DNA from: Gnetum montanum
Taxonomy: Eukaryota; Streptophyta; Gnetopsida; Gnetales; Gnetaceae
Direction: 5' to 3'
Length of the DNA stretch: 41,125 nucleotides
Assembly: GCA_015680685.1 (NCBI GenBank)
Contig: MNCI01014668.1
Coordinates: 206,211-247,335, forward strand
In this document: piece by piece, positions 32,038 through 41,125 of the stretch
Position numbering within the stretch: position 1 is the first letter of the stretch
Layout: each line of letters opens with the position of its first letter
Program-made: the position numbers and the translations under genes
The notes under the pieces: generated by a model
Database searches by the model: none
What the model was told of the DNA's origin: nothing
The model's input: only the letters and a program-made list of their open reading frames with translations

Positions 32038-34424
32038 ACGATTATCAGAACCAGTAGTGGGTTGAATATTTACAGCCCTCGTGGAATTACGTTACTGTGG
32101 TTAAGTGGGGAGTTCCCCCTGCATTGCTAGAGCGGGTGGTAATGGAGCTATCGATGTGAGAGTTGCGGATGGGTTTGGAGGATGGTATGTCTATGGGTTA
32201 TCTCTCCTAGGAGAAGGAGTTCTATAATACTCTTGAGCTTGGTAGTGATGTTGTGGTGTCACGCGATCGACAAAGTCACGTGGAGAGATTGGCTGTTGCA
32301 CGTAGTAGCCATATGGATTCAGTTTTCGGTAGGGGTATTGTTGCCTTGGTGGTGGCATCCCCCATGACTGTGGGTATTTCCACTGTTGATGTTTCTCAAC
32401 TGGTTGTGGTGGTGTTTCACTTGGATAAAATGTTGGAACTACCTTGGGTTACCTTGGGGATAAGGTAACCGTCGGGGTGCTTGCTGTTTATTAAGTCATG
32501 GGTTGAGTGCATACACCCTAGACTCTTGTAGATGTGAGATCATTGGGCAACATCCCGTAGGATGGTCATATTAGCATATTCCATAACCACCATCATTGTC
32601 TGTGTCTGAATCCACAACCTCTTCGATGATGGCCATTTTGCCCTTACCCTTATTATGTGCATTGTCCACTTCTCTCTTTTTCTTTTTGTTATAGTCACTA
32701 CCTCGCTCCCTAGACTCCTCTACAATTTTAAGAATAGTTTCAAACCTACTATCCAGGGAGTCCCACATTTGGTCTACCTTTGCTGATACTTCTGTTGTTA
32801 ACTTTTGGAGTCACAAATTTTTCCTATTCACCATCTCTTTGAGTGGTGACTCTTCCTCCTCCTCACAAAATATCACTCCCCTTTTCCAAAGGAAAGGATC
32901 TTGGTTGTATTCCTCTGCAATTTCTCTCTTACATAGCTTCCCTTCTTCCTTGGCTATTTGCTCTAGCAATCTATGAACCCGATGGGACCTAGGCTCTAAT
33001 AATCTCCCTTGGGCATATGTTCCAAGGGTTCTCCTTGTTTCATGCCTAAGTCCATTTACGAGATGGCGTAGTTGATCTCATTGCGAATAACCATGGCTAG
33101 GACAATGATGTAACAGTGTGTAATAGCAGCCCATGGCAGCATCCAAGGGTTCATGATTTCCCTACTTCCATCATTGGATTTTCTTTTGTAGGTTAGACAC
33201 TTGTGAGTACATTTGGTACTTATCATTAAAAAGTTCTAACATTGTACTCCACCTCCGAATGGATTTCGGTTCTAAGGACCGGTACCAGCTTTCCGCTTCT
33301 TTCACTAGTATCCTTGGGAACAACTTCAGTTTTTGCCATTCGTTCTAAATGTTTTGCAAGGCACATGCATCGTGGAATGCTTGTAAGTGATTTTGATGAT
33401 CAACATTGTATCCCCCTTCAAATCGTGGGTTATTGTTCATGTCTAACCTCTTGATCCTATTATCCTTTTGGTGCCTTGTTGGAACTCTTACAACCTGTAT
33501 TATATCTAGCATGCTTCTGGTTGCGAGTAGGGGTTCTTCATGATCATCTCATTCATAGCGTATGTGGTGTCTATGTAGTTCCCTACTCTCCCTTCTTTGA
33601 TGCCATGATTTCTTAGCGTGCCCTCGTCCTCATTCTTGACTATCTCGTCGATGTTTTTCACTTCATTTTCCTTTATCCTCATGGTTGGCTTCCTTATGAC
33701 TGCATCTAGACACTGAAGGAGAGGATGAATGTGATGATGAAGGTGAAGAAGAAGGAGAACCATTGCCATGACAGTGTTTTGTACCTTCTCTTCGGTGGTC
33801 TTGGCCTTGATCATGATTAAGATTAGAACGTCTACCCTTATCGTGTGTTTGTGTTCCCTCATTGAACACTTCGTGTTCATGGGGATCGGAATTAGGGTTG
33901 TGAACCGTGGAGTGGAGGTTCTGATACATCACCTCCTAACCATTGTTAGGAGGGGGAACATCATTTGGTGGGAAACCTATTGAAACAGGTTCACCATCCC
34001 CAATTTTTCTTAAAATGTGCGGGGTGTTATGGGGCCATTTACCCTTCAAGGATATGTGGTAACTCTCCTATTGCAAGTTTCATTGACGTTGCGCTTCTAT
34101 GGGATGATAGTCCCTTGTGTCATGATCACATGTAACGTATTCTATGTATAAAAGCGACATGCCTATACGTGTGAGAGCACAAAGGAGCATGTTGGGGACT
34201 GATCGATTTGGAGGTAACACTATGTTACCTTCCAAGTCTCTCCAATGCAGTTGTTCATCTTGGTGGAGAATAAAGGTGAAATTGGGTACATACTCATCAT
34301 GACGAGTATATACTACCTGAAACTATTAAGGAACTAGTGGATCTTGGTTACATGTATGATGCCACTGATTGTCTCTTGTGTTAGTCCTAGGTGGTGAAGT
34401 GCTCTTATGTGAAGAAGAAGACAT
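32038..34424 (-). pseudogene. gag: Athila-like Gag of element B, broken
   Basis: It starts at the ATG at 34424 (MSSSSHKSTSPP), about 130 bases after the primer-binding site. Parts: an N-terminal region with RDYHPIEAQR (near 34100); a Ser-rich, charged linker (33800-33660); the core gag domain NNPRFEGGYN, HLQAFHDACALQN, LFPRILVKEAESWYRSLEPK (about 33450-33260); an RRTLGTYAQGRLLEPRSHR segment (near 33010); an acidic stretch CEEEEESPLKEMV (near 32850); a Lys-rich segment (32690-32640); and a zinc-knuckle-like DHPTGCCP near 32550 with its first Cys arm degraded. Stops and frame changes occur in most parts. A Pro-rich C-terminal region leads to protease. Confidence 0.85.
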
Positions 34425-34550
34425 TTTTTTCTTATTTGATGTGCGATGTACCATTGTCTTATCTTCCTTTAATTAACCCTAAAGGTTCATTCTAACGTTC
34501 CAATGATATGGATGATTTCCTATGTTCTACATAGCGCACAAACAACTAAG

Positions 34551-34568
34551 TCCCCGACAATGGTGCCA
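34551..34568 (-). other. Primer-binding site of element B, tRNA-Asp type
   Basis: The minus strand reads TGGCACCATTGTCGGGGA, differing from the Asp site TGGCGCCGTTGCCGGGGA by three transitions. One base separates it from the LTR end at 34570. Confidence 0.9.
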
Positions 34569-34569
34569 A

Positions 34570-35393
34570 TGATGAGTGGTAAGGTAACCCTACACTCAAC
34601 CATACAAATATGAGGGTCTCATGCGTGATCCGATCGAACTCCAAGGACTAAGTGCTTACATGCCTTAATGGAACACTCAGGGTTATTCAATTTTTGTCTT
34701 TCCAAACTTACTTGTATTATCACGATTGTATGGTTAAGTAAGCTTGAGGTATATGATTTTTATAACTTTTATCTTTTTGGTGTCTTATGCTAATAAGAGA
34801 AAGGGAAGAGAACTAAGTGACTAACTTACATTAACTATTCATTAACTAAGTTCTAATTGTCCTAACACCAATATCCATTCCCACTTGCCATACCATCCTG
34901 AACCAGTACAATGCTGCTGGGATTACCAAATGCTAATTGTTACTAGGTTACCAAGTGCTGCACGCATGCTTGAAGCTCATACTAACTGCACTTAACTAAG
35001 GGAGTCAAAGGTTGAGACAAATATTAATTAGCTAGGAAAGCATTAAACATTCAACAATAATTAATTACTAATTATCTTAATCTATCTGCTATAAGGTTTA
35101 TCATAAAGTTCATCTTTATTGCCATACACAAATGTGTACTCAGGTACAATTTGCTCGAATAAAGATCCATTCACTCTACAACTCCTACTATGGGCACACA
35201 GAAATTATTCTAACTTTGGAATGGGAAAACTACAAGAGTTTGGCTAAGGGTCCAAGTCTAACTTCCCTGGAACAAAGGGTGTTGCCTTTTATTTATAGAA
35301 GATGAGGCCGGACGCGATATCGCGTACACAATTTCATGGGGTAGATGCAATATCGTGGATGCAATATTGCGTACGCGATAGTGCAACTCATCA
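34570..35393 (-). repeat. Right (5') LTR of element B, 824 bp
   Basis: It starts TGATGAGTGGTAAGGTAAC and ends CAACTCATCA. It supplies the promoter for the minus-strand element; a CTATAAATAAAAG box is near 35286-35298. Outward of the box (U3 side) lie several GCGATATCGC-type palindromes. Confidence 0.9.
35313..35324. repeat. 12-bp palindrome CGCGATATCGCG in the U3 of element B
   Basis: A perfect palindrome just upstream (in minus-strand terms) of the TATA box. Nearby variants are GCAATATCG, GCAATATTGC and GCGATAGTGC (35346-35384). In the left LTR the same places read GTGATATCAC and GCGATATCAC, as expected from CpG loss. A transcription-factor site is possible but unproven. Confidence 0.6.
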
Positions 35394-35398
35394 ACAAC
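35394..35398. repeat. Target-site duplication of element B, right copy
   Basis: ACAAC directly after the right LTR, identical to 28564-28568. Confidence 0.85.
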
Positions 35399-36199
35399 CA
35401 AAACATTTCATACTCAAATGATATTGCAAAGCATTAGACTCTACAACCACATAATGACTGTTAACAGTTCCACAACCTGAGACTAACATCTTGACTCAAA
35501 AGTAAGATATAAGGAAATAGAACACATAGACCAACATATCACATGTTCACCTTGGAGCTACAATCCCCAATTGTGTTCACTTAATGTGCTTTCATACCCT
35601 CTCTTGCTAATCTCTGAACTCTTAAGAGTTCTCTCTCTCACTCATGGTACCAACAATGTTGAATATAATAATATTTATAAATCGGAAGACAAGAAAACTA
35701 TAAATGTTTTCTTAACTTAACTTGAGGCTCTTCAAGTGTTTCCCAAGTCTTCAAACCTTTTTCTTTGCTATTTCCATACTTTTCTATCTTTTTTTTTTGA
35801 TTGTTTCTTGAATTGGGATGGGTGTTTTCAAAAGTTTCCTTGGCTATACGAGTCATCTTTGATCTCTCCAAGATGTCTCCCATGAAAATCCAACTCTTGG
35901 AAAATATGTCTATTATTTTTGTAGCCTAATGTGTCTCCTCCTATGACAAGACTTCTTATCCAAGATATCTCAAGGTTTGGGAAGATGTATCCTCTAAGAC
36001 ATCTTCTCCTTAGATAAGATGTCATTGCTAAGACTTTTGCACTTTCAGTAAGACATCTCCTTTGACTTCTAGACATAAGTTATTACCCTAGGTCTTGTGT
36101 AAGGGGTTTTCTAACCTTCCAAGACGTCTTCTTCAAGCCCAAAACTTACACAACATGCACTAGTATAAGAAAAAGAGAATCAAAAGAAATATTCCTATA

Positions 36200-36434
36200 C
36201 TAGCTCTCCCACCATTCAAAAAGTAAACTTAGATAAACAAGGGAGTAAGGGTTGAAGTGATTCCCCACTCATGAAGTTTGGTCTTGTGGATCCATACAAC
36301 ATCATTAGTAGACTGATCCTCCCAAAAAATCAAATATTCATGCCTCTTGACTCTCCAAGTTCTAGAATCTTCCCTTCACTTAAGTACAATTGCCTTCCTC
36401 TCCATTGAAGGATTAGACTAATCAATAGCCTCCT
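36200..36434. other. Short noncoding 3' segment of element D with polypurine tract candidate
   Basis: No gene. It lies between the integrase C-terminus and the 3' LTR. The minus strand reads GGTGGGAGAGC next to the LTR, the usual place of the plus-strand primer. Confidence 0.5.
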
Positions 36435-37600
36435 TCAACTCATTGATGCTACTTTGTATGGTCTCCTCACTAGTTGGTTCATGATAGTACACAAGATTTG
36501 AAATACAAAAAACATACCAACATCATTTGGTATATCAATTTCAAAAGCATTATCATTAATTTTAGCCTTGATTTTGAAATTCCCCATCTTCTTGGCTTTT
36601 AACTTAGAGAAGCTAACATTGCTCAACCACTTCTTCTTCAAGTGCATCCAAATCAAGTCACTAATAGCAAAATTAGGTTTTTTTTACTATCATTTCTTTC
36701 TCTCTCTTCAACATTCTTCTTAAGATTTAATTTTACTTGTGCATGAAGATTGATCATCTCTTACAAAAAAATTATACTAAGTTGAGTTTCACCTTTAAAG
36801 CTCTTCAAAGTATCCACCATGTTTGGGTAAAATCCATAGTACACCTCAAATGGGCTTTTGCCAATAGAAACATGAAAAGTATTATTGTACGAAAACTTAG
36901 CATGAAACAATAATTTTTCCCACCTATTTGGCTATCTAGAAAATAAACATCTCAACATGGTTAGTAAGGATTTATTCATCATCTCCCTGTGGCCATTAGA
37001 TTGTGGATGATATGCATTAGAAAAATTCAACTTTGTCCCTAAAATTTTCCAAAGGGACCTCCAAAACTGACTCATGAACTTGAAGTCTTTGTTTATGATA
37101 ATGTTCAAAGGAATATCATGCAACTTCACAACATGTCTGAAAAATAAATTTGCAACATGAGAAGCATCATTCATCTTCTTGCATAGAATAAAATATGCCA
37201 TCTTGGAGAACCTATTAACAACAACAAAAATTGCATGATTCTCACTTTTGATTTTTGGAATACCACTCACAAAAATCATAGACATACATGGATCTTTAGG
37301 AATTGGAAAAGGCATATAGTGTTCATTCACATCTTTACCTCCTTTGAAATTATAACATGTTAATCACTCCAAAAAGTTTGAAACTTTTGTTGCCACAAAA
37401 TGCCAAAAATAGTGGCTACCCACAAGTTCCGTTGTTTTATCCTTGCCAATGTGACCTCACATGCCACTACGATTCTTTAAAAAAACACTATTTTTCATAA
37501 AATCATAATTAGGAATACATAACTTTCCATTCTAAAATACTATTTCATCTTGAATATGATGGTTCCTTCAATGGTCTATCCTACTTATTAATGCCTCTTT
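36435..37600 (-). pseudogene. int: Chromovirus-type integrase of element D, broken
   Basis: Integrase joins element cDNA to the chromosome. Minus-strand order: an HHCC remnant GHIGKDKTTELVGSHYFWHF (about 37470-37400), keeping one His and losing at least one Cys; the core beginning at 37330 with MSMIFVSGIPKI, where the family has the first catalytic Asp but this copy has Ile; FVVVNRFSKMAYFILCKKMN; INKDFKFMSQFWRSLW, keeping the second Asp; and YHPQSNGHREMMNKSLLTM, keeping Glu. After a break, the C-terminal GPY/F-like part (36656-36435) reads LIWMHLKKKW, KAKINDNAFEIDIPND. The 37330-36932 part is open for 132 codons. A missing catalytic Asp makes it inactive whatever the other lesions. Confidence 0.85.
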
Positions 37601-38060
37601 GAGGCTCCTCCAAACCTACACAAAATCATCATCATGCCCATACAAAGAAGTAAAATTACCCATACCTTCCACATGAGATATACTAAAATTAACGATATGC
37701 ATCCTATATAATGCATCAACTACCATATTGGCTTTCCCACTTTTGTGCTTTAATCCAAAATTGAACTTCTGTAATTGTGCAATCCACTTCATATGATTTA
37801 TACTCAACCTCTTTTGTGAGTTTAGAAATTAATGTGCTTGATGGTTCATCATCAAAGTAAACTCCTTGTGCAATAAGTAATGCCTCCAATGCTTGATTGA
37901 TTGAAGAATAATGTACAACTCCTTCTCATATACACTATATTTTTGGCTTGGCTGATTCAACTTTTTATTAAAAAAAGAAGAAGCAAAAAGCCTACCTTCC
38001 TATGAAAGTACTCCACCAATGGCAAGTCCATTAGCATCCACCTCCATCTAAAAAAGGTTC
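37601..38060 (-). pseudogene. RNase H domain of element D, broken
   Basis: A minus-strand remnant between RT and integrase. The clearest part (37807-37616) reads MKWIAQLQKFNFGLKHKSGK and VVDALYR, the usual end of gypsy RNase H where the family has VADALSR. The upstream half (37830-38050) has stops and frame changes but keeps LYNELYSS-type and LDANGLAIGG-like traces. Confidence 0.75.
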
Positions 38061-38909
38061 TAAAAACCTAAAATTGCAAGCACAAATTCATTAGTGATTT
38101 TTTCTTTCAATAGGTCAAAGCTCCCTTGGGTTTTATTATCCCACTTGCAATCTTTATTTTTCTTCAACAAAGCAAACACAAGCCACAAAACACCCCTAAA
38201 ATTTTTGATGAACCATTTATAAAAACTTGCTAAACTAAGGAATAATCTTACCTCCTCAACATTCTTAAATGTTGGCCAATCTCTAATAGCCTTTACCTTG
38301 GTAGCTTCCATCAGAATTTGGTTTTTAAAAATCATATGTCCCAAATATGTGATTCTCATCTTGAAAAAATAACTTTTCTTAATATTGATCACTAGTTGTT
38401 CCTTCCCCAACTTAAAACACACTATCCTCAAGTGATCCAAGTGCTCTTTCTTATTAGAGCTATACACCAAAATATTATCAAAGAAGATAATATAATACTT
38501 ACCACTTAAGTCCTTCAATACATCATGCATCAACCTCATGAGTGTAGCAAGTGCATTCATGAGTCCAAATGGCATCACTAACCACTCAAACTATCCATCT
38601 AATATCTTAAAATATGTATTTCACTCATCTCCAAGCTTGGTTTTGATTTTATGGTAACCACTCTTCAAATCAATTTTCCTAAAAATCTTTGCATTGATAA
38701 GGACATCAAGAATATCATACATCCTTGGTATGGAAAACATGTACCTCACTATTATCTTGTTTACTATCCTAGAATCAAGGTACATCCTCCCTTCATCATT
38801 GTCCTTCTTTGACACTAGTACTACTGGAATTACACATGGTGAAATAGATTTCCTTAGGAAGCCATTTGCAAGTAACTCTTCTACTTACCTTTCTAATATA
38901 GCCCTCTAG
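38060..38909 (-). pseudogene. Chromovirus-type reverse transcriptase of element D, broken
   Basis: RT copies the element RNA. Minus-strand blocks: GRMYLDSRIVNKIIVRYMFSI and FRKIDLKSGYHKIK (38815-38621); MPFGLMNALATLMRLMHDVL; the catalytic box FFDN at 38474-38485 (IIFFDNILVYSS), where the family has YxDD, so the second Asp is Asn; then TYLGHMIF, RLFLSLASFYKWFIKNF (38350-38200). The two open parts (38815-38621 and 38578-38060) are separated by stops near 38600. The Asp-to-Asn change would abolish polymerase activity. Confidence 0.85.
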
Positions 38910-39289
38910 TTTGGTCTCATCTAGTAAGCTCTCTTATTTAGAATGGTAGGACCAGGAATGAAATCAATTTAATGATGTACATTTCTCATTGGTGGCAATC
39001 AATCCAATTCCCCCTTGAACACCTTGGAAAATTTATCCTTCAAGCCTAGCACATTTGTAGGAAGTTCAACCTACACATCATCATGGCTAGTAGCAATTGT
39101 TTTCATAACAAAGAAACCAAAATCTATTTTATCATGTTCCTTAATATATTTCCTCTTTCCTAGAAGGATTAAGAAAGCATTAAGTTAGCTTTGTTGCCTC
39201 ACTTGTTCAACCATCATAGGAATCAACTCATGGATTCTATGAGGTCTAACTACATTCCACATATTTCTTGCTTTATCAAACTAGGTAGC

Positions 39290-39540
39290 ATTGTAAAAAT
39301 TCCAAGGTTTATTAAGAATTACATTAGAAATGTCTATTGGAAGCACAACACATCATACTTCACAACATCGTGAAAATATCCAATTTTAAATTTCAAAGTA
39401 CATTGTTCCATCACCTCTTGGGAAAAATCTCGAGACAACCAATGAACTTTATAGGATCTAAGGTGAGGTTAGCAACTTCCTTAGAACAAAAAATAGTTTC
39501 TTGGGCTCCCCCCATGAATTAAAACACAAATCAATTCCCA
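39290..39540 (-). pseudogene. Degraded aspartic protease of element D
   Basis: After the gag zinc knuckle, the minus-strand frame reaches LIHGGSPRNYFL at about 39520-39485. This corresponds by position to the family's LID(S/T)GSTHNFL active site, but with His-Gly in place of Asp-Ser/Thr. The likeness fades after stops near 39478. It is recognised by context between gag and RT and is not well conserved. Confidence 0.55.
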
Positions 39541-40840
39541 TAGCAATTTCATATTAGGATGATCTCGTTTATTCATATTCCTCATGAATGCACAAGAATT
39601 TAAGTTAGAAACATCCTCAATTTTTGAAGCATTAGGATTACCTCTATGAAGACCTTGGCTTGATGTCTCTTTCACCTTAATGGTTTCCATATCCTTACCC
39701 TTGGCTACCTTAGGAAGTGGAAATTCCCATTGCTTGTGTTCCCATACTCCACATTTAAAGCACTAAATTTTTAATGAGTTGTTGCCTTGACCCTTGCCTC
39801 CCTAGCCTTGGTCCTTCTTGGCTTTGTCCTTCTCATTGTCTGTTTTAGTATTCTTATCATGGTTATCCTCCTTGTCTTCAAATTCAGATTTAGATCCCTT
39901 CTACTTCTCCTTGGAAGTTTGTTTGCTCCATTCTTCAAATCCACTTAATTTATTTTCAACATTGAGTGCCAAATCATAATCCTCATCAAGAGTTTATGGC
40001 TCATAAAAAGATAACTCTTGCTAGTATGCCATTTTAAGACCTCCTAAAAAGATTGAAGCCTGTTTAGAATCTTCCTAGTTTACCTTAGCTTGATGGAATA
40101 GATCATAAAATTCATTGTAAAATTATTTAACATCTTTATCATGTTAGCTTAGGAATTTCAACTTTATAATGGTTTCTTACCTTTGACGAGACTATTCAAA
40201 TATTCTTTTCAACCTTTATTTCATCAAATCCCAATTTTTGATAGGTTGACTATTTTATCTTTCATAATCTTGGACTTCTTTTTCCACCAAGTATAAGCCA
40301 TACCTTCTAATTTGGATTTAGGAATAGCTACCCTCAAGTTATTTGGTATCTCTTCCAATTGAAAATGCATTTCAAGTATCTTTACCCAACTTGCAAAAGC
40401 ATTGGTGTCATCTACACCATTAAAAGTCTTCAACTCCACATACAAAAGTCTTACAACATTTTTGAATGTTCTAGAAAGTGTTGCCTCATCTTCCTTGTCA
40501 AGTTTGCCCAAAGAAGAAGTATTGAACACCATTGGAGCCTTGGAGTTCTCATATGAGGAATAGGATTCCATTCCATTGAAATCCTTGGATGATGATTTTC
40601 TACACCACCATAGCTAGATTGCTCTTCCTTTTCATTCACTCTATCTCCACCTGGTTGTGAAACTTCTTCATATTAATGTGCATGCTCTTCACCTCCATGT
40701 GTTTGGATATGACTAGGATCAACATTTTTATCTACCTTTATGCTACTTTCATCTAGGAAAGTAACCATCATATGGAAGGTAGAATTTATGCTCTCCATGT
40801 CTCGATTCAAGGTTTTCACCTATTTCTTTTTGGGTGCCAT
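39541..40840 (-). pseudogene. gag: Chromovirus-type Gag of element D, broken
   Basis: Reading starts at an ATG at 40840 (MAPKKK, then a stop), about 90 bases inside the primer-binding site. The N-terminal part includes MESINSTFHMMVTFLDES. A frame change near 40570 leads to the core gag domain (40571-40224: YVELKTFNGVDDTNAFASWV, then LEMHFQLEEI and KLEGMAYTWWKKKS). The middle has several stops. A zinc knuckle CFKCGVWEHKQWEF begins at 39762; in the CX2CX4HX4C pattern the last Cys is Phe. The frame continues to 39481. Confidence 0.85.
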
Positions 40841-40929
40841 TTAAAATTAACAAAATCTTCAACCAAGTTCCAAGTAATAATAAACACAAATCTAAGCTCT
40901 AGAGTTCTAAAAACAAAGCTTAACACAAA

Positions 40930-40941
40930 TCTTGGATACCA
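40930..40941 (-). other. Primer-binding site candidate of element D, iMet-like
   Basis: The minus strand reads TGGTATCCAAGA, with the first seven bases as in TGGTATCAGAGC. It lies seven bases inside the LTR end at 40949, a longer spacer than usual. Confidence 0.55.
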
Positions 40942-40948
40942 ATAACAC

Positions 40949-41032
40949 TGAAATAGGTTCACTCCATAAATAAATTATATTCAAATAATAAATTCAAATA
41001 TTATGCAAAGATAAAACTTTGTGCTAGAAAAC
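40949..41032 (-). repeat. Inner end of the 5' LTR of element D (truncated)
   Basis: TGAAATAGGTTCACTCC to CTAGAAAACT, about 84 bases, matches 28418-28500 of the 3' LTR. Similarity stops abruptly at 41032, where the 3' LTR continues with TATAAAACTAGC but this copy changes to GTTGGTGACC. Confidence 0.75.
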
Positions 41033-41125
41033 TGTTGGTGACCATTTGGGACGCGACCGCCAACGAGTGTCCTCGAACAGGATTTAGGTGCCTGCTGGTC
41101 TCTGGCAACACCAAGGCCCAAATAC
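41033..41125. other. GC-rich sequence of unknown origin at the window end
   Basis: It begins within TGTTGGTGACCATTTGGGAC at 41031 and differs sharply in composition from the AT-rich LTR it interrupts. TGTTGG is a common plant LTR start, so another insertion is possible. There is too little sequence to identify it. Confidence 0.35.

Larger units (their letters stand above)
28569..35393 (-). mobile_element. Element B: non-autonomous Athila-like element (gag + protease only)
   Basis: A 6,825-bp element with both LTRs, TGATGAG/CTCATCA termini, an ACAAC target duplication on each side, a tRNA-Asp primer-binding site, and a gag followed by a protease reading on the minus strand. After the protease C-terminus (31192) the sequence goes straight into the A-rich 3' tail that in element A follows integrase. 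RT, RNase H and integrase (about 3 kb in A) are therefore missing as one block. Gag has stops and frame changes. It must have been moved by proteins supplied in trans, plausibly from an A-like element. It is nested in D's 3' LTR. Confidence 0.9.
28418..36199 (-). repeat. 3' LTR of element D, interrupted by element B
   Basis: The left part is 28418-28568 and the right part about 35399-36199. Joined, they make about 950 bp with a plus-strand TG start; the end reads TA, where the family copy at 25932 has CA. The left part matches the 5' LTR at 40949-41030, and the right part matches the LTR copy at 25430-25932 and carries the iterated AGATGTCT words. A purine-rich minus-strand stretch (GGTGGGAGAGC, 36203-36213) directly precedes the LTR and serves as the polypurine-tract candidate. 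Confidence 0.75.
28418..41032 (-). mobile_element. Element D: chromovirus-type Ty3/gypsy retrotransposon
   Basis: A minus-strand element with gag, protease, RT, RNase H and integrase in the standard gypsy order. The inner end of the 5' LTR is at 40949. The 3' LTR runs from 28418 to 36199 and is split by element B. The ends pair: TGAAGTAGATCACTCCACAAATAAATTA at 28418 matches TGAAATAGGTTCACTCCATAAATAAATTA at 40949, and the likeness continues for about 80 bases. Integrase motifs of the HDSIFVVVDRFSKM type and a GPY/F-like end place it among chromoviruses. No chromodomain is evident. All genes are broken. Confidence 0.8.

Noticed and set aside
33663-33932. Ser/His-rich minus-strand ORF as a separate gene
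   Set aside because: It is the Ser-rich linker of element B gag; a homologous linker exists in element A at 16300-16050.
1-41125. tRNA, rRNA or host protein-coding genes
   Set aside because: No cloverleaf-like tRNA, rRNA core sequence or exon/intron gene was recognised. The tRNA-like matches are retroelement primer-binding sites only.

Overview
This window looks like intergenic DNA from a large, repeat-rich plant nuclear genome. A conifer or other gymnosperm is my guess, because the retroelements are old, heavily mutated and still physically present, but nothing here proves the taxon. I found no intact host gene, no RNA gene, no CRISPR array and nothing prokaryotic. Every coding trace I can identify belongs to a decayed LTR retrotransposon, and almost all of them read on the minus strand.

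Layout. (1) 1-5925: a Ty3/gypsy-type gag pseudogene (minus, 4005 to about 1490) lies between two long inverted arms (1-1435 and 4690-5925). The arms share a conserved TATA box and minisatellites built from the palindrome CAGCGTATACGCTG. (2) 5926-9170: mostly anonymous AT-rich DNA, with an LTR-like stretch and an unrecognised broken minus-strand ORF (8130-8895) next to a tRNA-iMet-like primer-binding site. (3) About 9170-17896: element A, an Athila-like Ty3/gypsy element with gag, protease, RT, RNase H and integrase remnants, a tRNA-Asp-type primer-binding site and an 833-bp 5' LTR. It has a second RNase H fragment spliced in backwards at 14494-14975. (4) About 18771-24869: element C, a large element with a tRNA-iMet primer-binding site and no recognisable coding sequence (LARD-like). 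(5) 24870-28332: AT-rich DNA with one LTR fragment of the element D family. (6) 28418-41032: element D, a chromovirus-type Ty3/gypsy element with gag, PR, RT, RNase H, integrase and integrase C-terminus, all broken. Its 3' LTR is split by element B (28569-35393).

Element B is complete at its ends: LTRs of 746 and 824 bp, TGATGAG/CTCATCA termini and a perfect ACAAC target-site duplication. It is a relative of A that keeps gag and a protease with an intact DSG motif but has lost RT, RNase H and integrase. It is therefore a non-autonomous deletion derivative that would have needed an A-like partner.

The order of events can be partly read: D inserted first, then B entered D's 3' LTR, and a small palindrome formed across D's LTR/host junction after D had landed. 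Two single Ns at 28795 and 28842 bracket a 46-bp piece that is the reverse complement of the matching part of B's other LTR, which is most simply an assembly error. I see no functional novel system. The most unusual items are the palindrome-minisatellite inverted-repeat gag element, the gag-PR-only Athila derivative, and the backwards RNase H segment in A.
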